DNA of 10,600 nt from JAVVFH01 sp032250585 (GTDB lineage: Bacteria > Pseudomonadota > Gammaproteobacteria > Xanthomonadales > SZUA-36), in assembly GCA_032250585.1 (NCBI GenBank), contig JAVVFH010000118.1, forward strand, positions 1 through 10,600. Direction: 5' to 3'. A program made the position numbers and the translations under genes. Under the pieces are notes generated by a model that ran no database searches, was not told the origin of the DNA, and saw only the letters and a program-made list of their open reading frames with translations. Positions 1-7,398 of this stretch are shown here, one piece after another (the first letter of the stretch is position 1; the number at the start of each line of letters is the position of its first letter).

Positions 1-170
1 GGGACGTCCTGCAGGGTCTCTTCGCGCTTACGCGCGGTGACCGTGACCTCTTCCATCAGCACGCGGCTCGAGGCCGGATCGGAGCGGGCCGCATCCTGCT
101 GAGCAAAGGCGGGCCCCGCGAGTAAAATCGAGCTCATCAAAAGCGATGTTGAAAGCGTATATCGAAACAT
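1..170 (-). CDS. TonB-dependent outer-membrane receptor, N-terminal part (runs off the left edge)
   Basis: Reading leftward from an ATG at 170-168, the sequence encodes 56 residues before the window ends. They begin with a clear Sec signal peptide: a short basic start (MFRYT), a hydrophobic stretch at about residues 8-20, and an AxA site ending in AFA at 21-23 followed by QQ. Residues 39-56 read MEEVTVTARKREETLQDV, the TonB box and start of the plug domain typical of TonB-dependent receptors of the large proteobacterial family with this 'VTVTARKREE' signature. Such receptors sit in the outer membrane and import siderophores, vitamins or glycans using TonB energy; the substrate cannot be told from this fragment. 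A ribosome binding site AGGAGA (175-180, - strand) lies 4 nt before the ATG, which supports this start. The gene is divergent from the nar operon, and nothing seen here links it to nitrate respiration. Confidence 0.88.
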   Translation of the reverse strand, partial: MFRYTLSTSLLMSSILLAGPAFAQQDAARSDPASSRVLMEEVTVTARKREETLQDV

Positions 171-222
171 GATTTCTCCTGTCCGGGTCATTTGGCCGGA
201 GCTTGTTTTTGGGACGGTATCC

Positions 223-236
223 CCAATTTGAATTGG
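223..236. repeat. Perfect inverted repeat CCAATT-TG-AATTGG in the leader of the receptor gene
   Basis: Two 6-bp arms, CCAATT (223-228) and AATTGG (231-236), flank a 2-bp spacer TG. The repeat lies between the predicted receptor promoter and its start codon, about 53 bp before the ATG, where a repressor could block transcription. It matches no operator that I can name (it is not Fur-like or FNR-like), so a role as a regulator binding site is inference only. Confidence 0.3.
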
Positions 237-273
237 CGAATGGTTTAACGCGCCCTGTCATTTTGCTACTCGT

Positions 274-308
274 GGCCAAGATCATACTTCGAAACGAAAA
301 TTTAACAA
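274..308 (-). promoter_or_regulatory. Predicted sigma70-type promoter of the TonB-dependent receptor gene
   Basis: On the - strand a -35 element TTGTTA (plus 303-308, 4 of 6 matches to TTGACA) and a -10 element TATGAT (plus 281-286, 5 of 6 matches to TATAAT) are separated by 16 bp. The predicted start is near 274, giving a leader of about 100 nt before the receptor ATG. The region is locally A+T-rich, with an A-rich run just upstream of the -35, unlike the GC-rich coding DNA around it. The match is by eye only. Confidence 0.45.
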
Positions 309-317
309 AATGTTTTT

Positions 318-389
318 TTATGTCGCCAGGCTGGTGCGCTCGGCGAAATCGTCCATCAGGTGGCGGGCTGTTTCAATCGATGCGTCCAT
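318..389 (-). pseudogene. Possible short gene remnant or small peptide (23 codons)
   Basis: A 23-codon open frame on the - strand runs from an ATG (389-387) to TAA (320-318) and reads MDASIETARHLMDDFAERT followed by SLAT. The composition, an acidic amphipathic helix with coding-like GC-rich codons, looks like real protein rather than random intergenic sequence. The frame stays open upstream to a TAA at about 447, so the coding-like stretch may extend a few codons further. It ends abruptly at an A-rich run where the composition changes. The ribosome binding site is weak. I have a vague impression that the pattern 'ARxLMxDFAERT' resembles the N-terminus of a longer hypothetical protein family, but I cannot confirm it. 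It could be a decayed fragment, a small peptide, or chance. Confidence 0.2.
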
Positions 390-410
390 CTTTTCAGCCT
401 GGCTTCTATG

Positions 411-433
411 CGGAGGCGGCTCAACGACCTCCG
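411..433. repeat. Small inverted repeat CGGAGG / CCTCCG with an 11-nt loop
   Basis: CGGAGG (411-416) and CCTCCG (428-433) are perfectly complementary and flank an 11-nt loop. No T-run follows on the + strand and none is adjacent on the - strand, so it is not a convincing terminator. It lies about 80 bp upstream of the FNR-like box of the nar promoter. Its function, if any, is unknown. Confidence 0.2.
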
Positions 434-509
434 TCAATACGGGTTCTTATTTGAGTGGGTGTCCTAAATCCTTTCCTCCGGGGTGGCAAGCATTATTTCC
501 GTACCGGTT

Positions 510-558
510 TTGATCCGTGTCAGTGCGGGGCGGAACGGCGGATACGAAAATCGGGGTT
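510..558 (+). promoter_or_regulatory. Predicted FNR/Anr-dependent promoter of the nar operon
   Basis: TTGAT-CCGT-GTCAG at 510-523 matches 8 of 10 conserved positions of the FNR/Anr box TTGAT-N4-ATCAA. A -10-like element GAAAAT (4 of 6 matches to TATAAT) lies at 546-551, predicting a transcription start near 558. The box centre (516.5) then falls 41.5 bp upstream of the start, the classical spacing of an FNR class II activated promoter, at which no good -35 is needed; none is seen. This fits oxygen-limited induction of nitrate respiration. The box spacing and elements are seen in the sequence; anaerobic control is inferred. No clear NarL site was found nearby, though regulation by NarXL is common for such operons. 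Confidence 0.55.
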
Positions 559-580
559 GGTTGTAAGGAAGGATCGTTAA

Positions 581-1948
581 GTGGCTCAGTCGGCACTGCC
601 AAACGAAACGCCTCCCAAAGCACCCCTGATGCTGGGGCTGAGTACGGCTGCTTTTACCGTCTGTTTTGCGGCCTGGACCATTTTTTCCATCATCGGCCTG
701 AAAATCCAGCAGGAACACGGGCTTTCCGAGACGCAGCTGGGTTTGCTGTTGGCGACGCCGATCCTGACCGGCGCGGTGTCACGGATCTTCCTGGGCATCC
801 TCTGCGAGAAATACGGCGGGCGGCTCCTGACGACACTGATGATGCTCGCGAGCGCCTTCTCCATCTGGCTGCTGACCTTTGCCGGAACCTTTCCGCTGAT
901 CCTGGTGGCCGCCCTCGGCATCGGCCTGGCCGGTGGTACCTTCATTACCGGCGTCACCTTTACCTCCCACTGGTTTCCCAAGGAGAAGCAGGGCACCGCG
1001 CTGGGTATTTTCGGCATGGGCAATGCCGGCGCCGGCCTGACCAACTTCGGCGCGCCGCTGATCCTCGTGGTGATGGACTGGCAGGGCACGGCACTGGTTT
1101 ACGCCATCGTCATGGCGGTGGCGGCCATTCTATTCTGGCTGTTGACCGAGGATGACCCCGCCACCCGCGCGCGCCGCAGCGGCGAACTGACGGGCGCCAC
1201 GTTCAGGGAGCAGATCGAGCCGCTGCGTTACCTGCAGGTCTGGCGTTTCGGCCTTTACTATTTCTTCGTGTTCGGTGCCTTCGTCGCCCTGGCCTCCTGG
1301 CTGCCGCGCTACTACACCGGCCGCTACGAACTGTCCATCGCCGCGGCAGGGACACTCGCGGCCAGCTATTCGCTTTCGGCCAGCGTGTTTCGGGCCCTGG
1401 GGGGCTGGATGTCGGACAGATGGGGCGCGCGCACCGTCATGTACTGGACCTTCGGTATCTCCATGGGCTGCCTGTTCATCATGTCTTATCCGTCGACCCG
1501 CTACGTTGTCAACGGAATTCGCGAGCCGCTCGAATTCAGCATGGGCATGCCCGTCACCGGTTTCATCGTCATCGCGTTCATACTCGGTTTTGTGATGTCG
1601 CTGGGCAAGGCGGCGGTTTACAAGCACATCCCCGTCTATTATCCGAACAACGTGGGTTCGGTGGGTGGGATGGTTGGCATGATCGGCGGCCTGGGCGGGT
1701 TTTTTCTGCCCATCGTGTTCGGCCTGCTCAATGACCTGACCGGTATCTGGACCACGCCGTTCATGTTCCTGTTTCTCGTGGTCGCGATCAGCATGACCTG
1801 GATGCATTTCGCCATTTTGCGCGCCGAGCGCAAGAAATACCCGGGCTTGAAGCGTCTGCGCGATCTGCCAGAGGCGGTGCCCCGGGACCAGGAAATGATG
1901 GAGAACGCGGATTCCGACGCCTCGCTCCGCCGCAGCGACACAGACTGA
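581..1948 (+). CDS. narK1: Nitrate/nitrite transporter NarK1 (MFS, type I)
   Basis: This 455-residue, about 12-helix inner-membrane protein belongs to the nitrate/nitrite porter family of the major facilitator superfamily; type I members are thought to work as nitrate/proton symporters. The two family glycine motifs are present: ALGIFGMGNAGAGLTNFGAP at 140-159 in the N-terminal half and GGMVGMIGGLGGFFLP at 362-377 in the C-terminal half. The substrate-binding arginines are R68 (in VSRIFLG) and R271 (in FRALGGWMSDRWG), matching the pair R89/R305 of E. coli NarK. The polar C-terminal tail, about residues 414-455, is cytoplasmic and poorly conserved. The start is GTG at 581, supported by a strong ribosome binding site AAGGAAGGA at 565-573 with 7-nt spacing. 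It is the first gene of the operon, 21 nt ahead of narK2. Subtype assignment rests on the order and on motif quality relative to narK2. Confidence 0.9.
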   Translation: MAQSALPNETPPKAPLMLGLSTAAFTVCFAAWTIFSIIGLKIQQEHGLSETQLGLLLATPILTGAVSRIFLGILCEKYGGRLLTTLMMLASAFSIWLLTFAGTFPLILVAALGIGLAGGTFITGVTFTSHWFPKEKQGTALGIFGMGNAGAGLTNFGAPLILVVMDWQGTALVYAIVMAVAAILFWLLTEDDPATRARRSGELTGATFREQIEPLRYLQVWRFGLYYFFVFGAFVALASWLPRYYTGRYELSIAAAGTLAASYSLSASVFRALGGWMSDRWGARTVMYWTFGISMGCLFIMSYPSTRYVVNGIREPLEFSMGMPVTGFIVIAFILGFVMSLGKAAVYKHIPVYYPNNVGSVGGMVGMIGGLGGFFLPIVFGLLNDLTGIWTTPFMFLFLVVAISMTWMHFAILRAERKKYPGLKRLRDLPEAVPRDQEMMENADSDASLRRSDTD

Positions 1949-1969
1949 ATACGGCATCAGGAGTAGCCT

Positions 1970-3565
1970 GTGAAACTGAACATAGACATCGAGCACTGGA
2001 ACCCCGAAGACGCCGAATTCTGGGAACAGAAAGGTCGCCGGATCGCCAATCGCAATCTCTGGATTTCGATACCCAGCCTGGCGATGGGCTTCGCGGTCTG
2101 GATCATGTGGGGCATGATTGCCGCCCAGATGCTCAACCTGGGCTTTCCGTTTTCCGAGAAACAGTTGTTTACCCTGGCGGCGATCGCCGGCCTGACCGGC
2201 GCCACGTTGCGCATCCCCGCCTCGTTCATGATTCGCATCGCCGGCGGGCGAAACACGGTGTTTCTGACCACCGCCTTGCTGATGCTGCCCGCCCTGGGCG
2301 CCGGCCTGGCGCTGCAGAGCCGGGAAACGCCGCTGTGGGTGTTCCAGCTGCTGGCCTTCCTGTCGGGCATCGGCGGCGGCAATTTTGCCTGTTCGATGAG
2401 CAATATTTCGAGCTTTTATCCTAAACGGCAGCAAGGCCTGGCGCTGGGCATGAACGCCGGGCTGGGCAACTTCGGCGTGACCTTCATGCAGTTGCTGATA
2501 CCGCTGGCCATGACAGCCGGCATTTTCGGTGTGATCGCAGGCGAGCCGCTGATCCTGGAGCGGGCCAGCGGCACTCTGATCGGGCGCATCGAGGCGGGCA
2601 CCGAAACCTGGATCCAGAACGCCGGTTTCGTCTGGCTGGTGTTTCTCATACCGCTGGCCTTTTTCAGCTGGTTCGGCATGAACAACCTGCGCACCGTGAC
2701 GCCGGACCCGGGCCCGCCACTGCTGGCTTTCGGCAAGATCCTCGGCCTGTACGGCATCGGCTTCGTCGCCGCAGCGCTCGGCCTGTATCTGTTCCTGCCG
2801 CCCCCGATGGGGCTGGGCGTGCTCAACATGTGGTTGTCACTGCCGCTGATTATCTTGCTCACACTGGGCATGATGCGCCTGCTGCCCGGCAGCGTGGGCG
2901 AGGGCATCAAGCTGCAGTACGCCATTTTTCGCGATCGCCATACCTGGTCCATGACGGTACTTTATATCGCTACCTTCGGTTCTTTCATCGGCTTTTCCGC
3001 GGCTCTCCCCCTGTCGATCGAAGTGCTGTTTGGCAACATGATGGTGGAAGGCCAGCGGGTCGCCAATCCCGACGCGCCCAGTTCCCTGACCTACGCCTGG
3101 ATGGGGCCTTTCGTCGGGGCGCTGATTCGCCCCGTCGGCGGCTGGATATCGGACAAGGTGGGCGGGTCCATCGTCACCCAGGTGATTTCGGCGGTCATGC
3201 TGCTGGCTGCGGTGACCGTGGGCTACGTAATGATGCTGGCCTACCACTCGGCCACGCCGAACGACTATTTCCTGTGGTTTTTGCTGCTGTTCGTGCTGAT
3301 CTTCGCCGCCAGCGGCATCGGCAACGGTTCGACCTTCCGCACCATCGGCGTGGTTTTCGACAAGCATTCCAAAGGACCGGTTCTCGGGTGGACCTCGGCG
3401 GTGGCGGCCTACGGCGCGTTCATTGCGCCGCGCGTGATGGGTGAACAGATCGAAGCCGGCAGCCCGGAACGGGCAATGTATGGCTTTGCGCTGTTTTATG
3501 CCATCTGCCTGCTGGTGAACTGGTGGTTCTATTTGCGCCGCGACGCGTACATCAAGAATCCGTAA
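1970..3565 (+). CDS. narK2: Nitrate/nitrite transporter NarK2 (MFS, type II)
   Basis: This second MFS nitrate/nitrite porter has 531 residues. It is longer than NarK1 because of a hydrophilic N-terminus (about 1-30, with IEHWNPEDAEFWEQKGRRIA) and a larger first half with extended loops. R81 in TLRIPASFMIRI and R387 in GALIRPVGGWISDKVGG correspond to the two substrate arginines of E. coli NarK. The first nitrate signature is at about 155-178 (ALGMNAGLGNFGVTFMQLLI). The second is degenerate at 471-491 (GWTSAVAAYGAFIAP), as is usual for the type II proteins that exchange nitrate for nitrite. The GTG start at 1970 has AGGAG at 1959-1963, 6 nt upstream. In some bacteria NarK1 and NarK2 are fused in one polypeptide; here they are separate genes 21 nt apart, as in Pseudomonas. 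The pair probably gives proton-driven start-up import (NarK1) and steady-state antiport (NarK2). Confidence 0.92.
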   Translation: MKLNIDIEHWNPEDAEFWEQKGRRIANRNLWISIPSLAMGFAVWIMWGMIAAQMLNLGFPFSEKQLFTLAAIAGLTGATLRIPASFMIRIAGGRNTVFLTTALLMLPALGAGLALQSRETPLWVFQLLAFLSGIGGGNFACSMSNISSFYPKRQQGLALGMNAGLGNFGVTFMQLLIPLAMTAGIFGVIAGEPLILERASGTLIGRIEAGTETWIQNAGFVWLVFLIPLAFFSWFGMNNLRTVTPDPGPPLLAFGKILGLYGIGFVAAALGLYLFLPPPMGLGVLNMWLSLPLIILLTLGMMRLLPGSVGEGIKLQYAIFRDRHTWSMTVLYIATFGSFIGFSAALPLSIEVLFGNMMVEGQRVANPDAPSSLTYAWMGPFVGALIRPVGGWISDKVGGSIVTQVISAVMLLAAVTVGYVMMLAYHSATPNDYFLWFLLLFVLIFAASGIGNGSTFRTIGVVFDKHSKGPVLGWTSAVAAYGAFIAPRVMGEQIEAGSPERAMYGFALFYAICLLVNWWFYLRRDAYIKNP

Positions 3566-3586
3566 GTGAGCCCGGTGGCCGGTCAC
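3566..3586 (+). other. Short hairpin between narK2 and narG
   Basis: Directly after the narK2 stop, GTGA (3566-3569) can pair with TCAC (3583-3586), and CCGG (3572-3575) with CCGG (3579-3582), closing a 3-nt loop with a 2-nt bulge on the 5' side. There is no following T-run, so it is not a typical intrinsic terminator. It could stabilise or set an mRNA processing end between the transporter and enzyme parts of the transcript. The 80-nt gap 3566-3645 is the longest inside the operon, and I saw no FNR-like box in it. Confidence 0.25.
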
Positions 3587-3645
3587 ATGGAATCGAATCA
3601 GCAATCAGGACAGACAGCGGGCAGACGCCTGTACGGAGTAGAGAC

Positions 3646-6600
3646 ATGAGCCACCTGATCGACCAACTGGCATTTTTCCGGCGCGAGAAAAAAGAATTCT
3701 CCGGCGGCCACGGCATCACCACCAACGAGAGCCGGCGCTGGGAAGACGCGTACCGCCAACGCTGGCAGCACGACAAGGTGGTGCGGTCTACGCACGGGGT
3801 CAACTGCACCGGCAGTTGCTCGTGGAAGATTTACGTCAAGAACGGTCTGGTGACCTGGGAAACGCAGCAGACAGATTATCCGCGCACCCGGCCCGGCCTG
3901 CCCAACCATGAGCCGCGTGGCTGTCCCCGTGGCGCCAGTTATTCCTGGTACATCTACAGCGCGAACCGCGTGAAGTACCCGATGATCCGCCGGCGCCTGA
4001 TCGAGTTGTGGCGGGAGGCCCGCGACCGCTGCGACGACCCCGTCGACGCCTGGCGGGCAATCCAGGAGGATGGCGAAAAGGTCAGGAGCTATCACCAGCG
4101 CCGCGGTCTGGGGGGATTCGTACGTGCCAACTGGGAAGAGGTGAACGAGATCATCGCCGCGGCCAATGTGCACACCATCGAGCGCTGGGGTCCCGACCGG
4201 GTCGTCGGCTTTTCGCCGATTCCGGCCATGTCGATGGTTTCCTATGCGGCCGGTACCCGTTACCTGTCGCTGATCGGCGGCACCTGCCTGAGTTTCTACG
4301 ACTGGTACTGCGATTTGCCACCTTCCAGCCCCCAGACCTGGGGCGAGCAGACCGACGTGCCCGAATCGGCCGACTGGTTCAATTCCACCTTCCTGATGAT
4401 GTGGGGCTCGAACGTGCCGCAAACGCGCACCCCCGATGCCCATTTCATGACCCAGGCGCGCTACCGGGGGACCAAGACGGTCACCGTGTCGCCAGACTAT
4501 GCCGAGGCCACCAAGTTCGGCGACATCTGGCTCAACCCGAAACAGGGCAGCGACTCGGCCATGGCCATGGCCATGGGCCACGTGATCCTCAAGGAATGGC
4601 ACCTCGAGGGCAAGAGCGAATACTTCGACGATTACGTGCGCCGCTACACCGACCTGCCGATGCTGGTGCTGCTCGACGAGCACGAGGGCTGCCGGGTGCC
4701 GGGCCGTTACCTGCGCGCCTCGGACCTGGTCGGCGACGCCGGCCAGCAGAACAACGCCGAGTGGAAGACGCTGGCCTTCGACGAAGACAGCGACCGCATC
4801 GTCGTGCCGCATGGCTCGATCGGCTTTCGCTGGGGCGAAAAGGAGAAAAACTGGAACCTCGAAGCTCGCACAGCCGAGGGCCAGGACACGCGCCTGGCAC
4901 TGACCCGCAAAGACACGGCTGACGAAGTCGTCGAGGTGGGCTTTCCGTATTTCGGCGGCAGCGGACACATCCACTGGGCCCGCACCGAGCACGACCCCGT
5001 GCAACGGCGCAAAATACCGGTCCGTGTCATCGAGCTGGCCGACGGTAAAAAAGCCCGGGTTGCGACGGTATTCGACCTGCTGGCGGCCAACTACGGCATC
5101 GACCGCGGCCTGGGCGGAGGCAACGTCGCCGCCAGTTTCGACGACGACGTGCCCTATACCCCGGCCTGGCAGGAGCGCATCACCGGGGTGCCGCGCGAAA
5201 AGGTGATTAGCGTCGCGCGCCAGTTCGCCGCCAACGCCCACCAGACCCGCGGCAAATCGATGATCGTCATCGGCGCGGGCATGAACCACTGGTATCACAT
5301 GGACATGGGCTACCGGGGCATCATCAAGATGCTGATGATGTGCGGCTGCATCGGCGTCTCCGGCGGGGGCTGGGCGCATTATGTCGGCCAGGAAAAACTC
5401 CGCCCGCAGACGGGCTGGCTGCCGCTGGCCTTCGCACTGGACTGGCACCGCCCGCCGCGCCATATGAACAGCACCTCGTTTTTCTACAACCATACCAACC
5501 AGTGGCGCTATGAAAAACTCGATGTGAGCGAAATCCTGTCGCCGCTGGCCGATCCGAGGCAATGGAGCGGCGCCCTGATCGACTACAACGTGCAGGCCGA
5601 ACGGATGGGCTGGTTGCCGTCCGCGCCGCAGCTCGACCGCAATCCACTCGAGGTCGGCCGCGCGGCGAAGGAAGCCGGCAAGGAGGTCAAGGACTACGTG
5701 CTCGAGAGCATCAGGAGCGGCGAACTCGGTTTTGCCTGCGAGGATCCGGACAATCCGGCCAACTTCCCGCGCAACCTGTTCGTCTGGCGCTCGAATCTGC
5801 TGGGCGCCTCGGGCAAGGGCCACGAATACTTCCTGCGCCACCTGCTGGGCTCCGAGAACGGCGTGCAGGGCAAGGACCTCGGCGATGAAGTCGACCGCCA
5901 CCCGAAGGAAGTCAAGTGGCGGGCGCCGGTGCACGGCAAGCTGGACCTGCTGGTGACGCTGGATTTCCGCATGTCCACGACCTGCATGTACTCCGACATC
6001 GTGCTGCCGACCGCGACCTGGTACGAGAAGGACGACATGAATACCTCCGACATGCACCCCTTCATCCACCCGCTGACGGCGGCCGTGGACCCGGTCTGGG
6101 AGTCGCGGTCGGATTTCGAGATCTACAAGGGCATCGCCCGGCGGTTCTCCGAACTGGCCGCCGGCCACCTCGGCACCGAGACCGACGTGGTCATGCTGCC
6201 CCTGCTGCACGACACGCCGGCCGAACTGGCGCAGCCGCTCGACGTCCGGCAGTGGCGCAAGGGCGAATGCGAAGCAGTGCCGGGCAAGACCATGCCGGGC
6301 ATCGTCGCGGTCGAACGGGATTACCCGCAGACCTTCGAGAAGTTCCGCTCGCTGGGCCCGCTGATGGAAGAACTCGGCAATGGCGGCAAGGGCATCCAGT
6401 GGGAGACCGGCGAGGAAGTGCGCGCCCTGGGCGACCTCAACGGCCGTCACCGTGGCGAGGGCGCGAGCGCCGGGCGGCCGAAAATCGATTCCGCCCGTGA
6501 CGCCTGTGAAACCGTGCTGATGCTGGCGCCGGAAACCAACGGCGCGGTGGCCGTGCGGGCCTGGGAATCGCTGTCGGCCAACACCGGGCGCAGCCATGCG

Positions 6601-7398
6601 CACCTCGCGGCCGGGCATGCCGGCGAAAAAATCCGTTTCGCCGACCTGGTCGCGCAACCGCGCAAGATTTATTCGTCGCCGATCTGGTCCGGCATCGAGT
6701 CGGAAAAGGTCTGTTACAACGCCGGCTGGACCAACGTCAACGAGCTGATTCCGTGGCGCACCCTGACCGGGCGCCAGCAGTTCTACCAGGATCACCCCTG
6801 GATGCGCGCCTTCGGTGAACAGCTGTGCGTTTACAAGCCGCCGGTCGACCTCAAGACCACCGGCTCGATGGAGGGGCAGCGCGGTAACGGTAATCCGGAA
6901 ATCGTGCTGAACTTCCTGACGCCGCATCAGAAATGGGGCATCCACAGCACCTACACCGACAACCTGCTGATGCTGACCCTGTCGCGCGGCGGCCCGATCG
7001 TCTGGATGTCCGAAACCGACGCGGCCAAAGCCGGCATCGTCGACAACGACTGGATCGAGGCCTACAACATCAACGGCGCCCTGACGGCGCGGGCGGTGGT
7101 CAGCCAGCGGGTACCCGAAGGCATGGCGATGATGTATCACGCCCAGGAAAAGATCGTCAACACGCCTGGTTCGGAAATCACCGGCAACCGCGGCGGCATC
7201 CACAACTCGGTGACGCGCGCGGTGCTCAAGCCGACGCACATGATCGGCGGTTACGCGCAGCAGAGTTACGGTTTCAATTACTACGGCACGGTCGGTTCCA
7301 ACCGCGATGAATTCATCATCGTTCGCAAGATGAGCATGGTCGACTGGATGGACGACGGCGATGTCGCCGACGCGATGCAACAGGAGGCGATGGGATGA
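3646..7398 (+). CDS. narG: Respiratory nitrate reductase, catalytic alpha subunit NarG
   Basis: This is the molybdenum catalytic subunit of NarGHI, which reduces nitrate to nitrite at the cytoplasmic face of the inner membrane. It has 1250 residues, against 1247 in E. coli, and is strikingly similar along its whole length. The FS0 [4Fe-4S] ligands are H50, C54, C58 and C93 in HGVNCTGSC and EPRGCPRGA. D223 in WYCDLPP is the molybdenum-ligating aspartate (Asp222 in E. coli structure numbering without Met). Bis-MGD-binding segments include WGSNVPQTRTPDAHF (about 253-267), WRSNLLGASGKGHEY (about 714-728) and the C-terminal dinucleotide-binding domain from about 1086 (TPHQKWGIHSTY, then GGIHNSVTR). 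No functional Tat signal is visible, as expected for a cytoplasm-facing NarG. The ATG at 3646 is chosen for GGAG at 3635-3638 with 7-nt spacing and for alignment with E. coli NarG; the frame stays open upstream, but that part overlaps narK2. The stop overlaps the narH start by 4 nt (ATGA), implying translational coupling. Confidence 0.98.
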   Translation: MSHLIDQLAFFRREKKEFSGGHGITTNESRRWEDAYRQRWQHDKVVRSTHGVNCTGSCSWKIYVKNGLVTWETQQTDYPRTRPGLPNHEPRGCPRGASYSWYIYSANRVKYPMIRRRLIELWREARDRCDDPVDAWRAIQEDGEKVRSYHQRRGLGGFVRANWEEVNEIIAAANVHTIERWGPDRVVGFSPIPAMSMVSYAAGTRYLSLIGGTCLSFYDWYCDLPPSSPQTWGEQTDVPESADWFNSTFLMMWGSNVPQTRTPDAHFMTQARYRGTKTVTVSPDYAEATKFGDIWLNPKQGSDSAMAMAMGHVILKEWHLEGKSEYFDDYVRRYTDLPMLVLLDEHEGCRVPGRYLRASDLVGDAGQQNNAEWKTLAFDEDSDRIVVPHGSIGFRWGEKEKNWNLEARTAEGQDTRLALTRKDTADEVVEVGFPYFGGSGHIHWARTEHDPVQRRKIPVRVIELADGKKARVATVFDLLAANYGIDRGLGGGNVAASFDDDVPYTPAWQERITGVPREKVISVARQFAANAHQTRGKSMIVIGAGMNHWYHMDMGYRGIIKMLMMCGCIGVSGGGWAHYVGQEKLRPQTGWLPLAFALDWHRPPRHMNSTSFFYNHTNQWRYEKLDVSEILSPLADPRQWSGALIDYNVQAERMGWLPSAPQLDRNPLEVGRAAKEAGKEVKDYVLESIRSGELGFACEDPDNPANFPRNLFVWRSNLLGASGKGHEYFLRHLLGSENGVQGKDLGDEVDRHPKEVKWRAPVHGKLDLLVTLDFRMSTTCMYSDIVLPTATWYEKDDMNTSDMHPFIHPLTAAVDPVWESRSDFEIYKGIARRFSELAAGHLGTETDVVMLPLLHDTPAELAQPLDVRQWRKGECEAVPGKTMPGIVAVERDYPQTFEKFRSLGPLMEELGNGGKGIQWETGEEVRALGDLNGRHRGEGASAGRPKIDSARDACETVLMLAPETNGAVAVRAWESLSANTGRSHAHLAAGHAGEKIRFADLVAQPRKIYSSPIWSGIESEKVCYNAGWTNVNELIPWRTLTGRQQFYQDHPWMRAFGEQLCVYKPPVDLKTTGSMEGQRGNGNPEIVLNFLTPHQKWGIHSTYTDNLLMLTLSRGGPIVWMSETDAAKAGIVDNDWIEAYNINGALTARAVVSQRVPEGMAMMYHAQEKIVNTPGSEITGNRGGIHNSVTRAVLKPTHMIGGYAQQSYGFNYYGTVGSNRDEFIIVRKMSMVDWMDDGDVADAMQQEAMG

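Larger units (their letters stand above)
171..580. other. Divergent intergenic region between the receptor gene and the nar operon
   Basis: This 410-bp stretch separates two divergent transcription units. From left to right it holds the receptor leader with a 14-bp inverted repeat, the receptor promoter, a short coding-like remnant on the - strand, a small hairpin, and the FNR/Anr-type promoter of narK1. It is clearly less GC-rich over 200-320 than the flanking genes. I looked for NarL heptamers (TACYNMT and its complement) and an IHF consensus between 390 and 560 and found no convincing match. No complete larger gene is supportable here. Confidence 0.7.

Noticed and set aside
411..433. Intrinsic terminator between the divergent genes
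   Set aside because: The stem is only 6 bp and no T-run follows on either strand. Divergent genes would also not need a terminator here.
451..464. A second FNR-like site beginning TTGAG
   Set aside because: Only the left half resembles the consensus; the right half (TGTCC) does not.
203..513. Two short + strand open frames in the intergenic region
   Set aside because: They have no convincing ribosome binding site, coding-like composition or recognisable motif, and they overlap the predicted receptor promoter and the - strand remnant.
390..560. NarL heptamers or an IHF site at the nar promoter
   Set aside because: Candidates such as TACCGGT and TACGGGT fail the TACYNMT pattern, and no WATCAANNNNTTR match was seen. 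They may lie outside the consensus, but I cannot support them.
1130..2434. Long antisense frame across narK1 and narK2
   Set aside because: The product is rich in Gln, His and Arg, crosses two real genes, and has no ribosome binding site or known motif.
3523..3645. Upstream in-frame extension of narG beginning inside narK2
   Set aside because: The extra 41 residues resemble no NarG N-terminus, and a good ribosome binding site precedes the ATG at 3646, which gives the expected length.
3598..7380. A 1260-codon open frame antisense to narG
   Set aside because: It is a by-product of GC-rich codon use on the opposite strand. The translation is low-complexity and rich in His, Arg, Val and Asp with no recognisable domain, while the + strand is unmistakably NarG.
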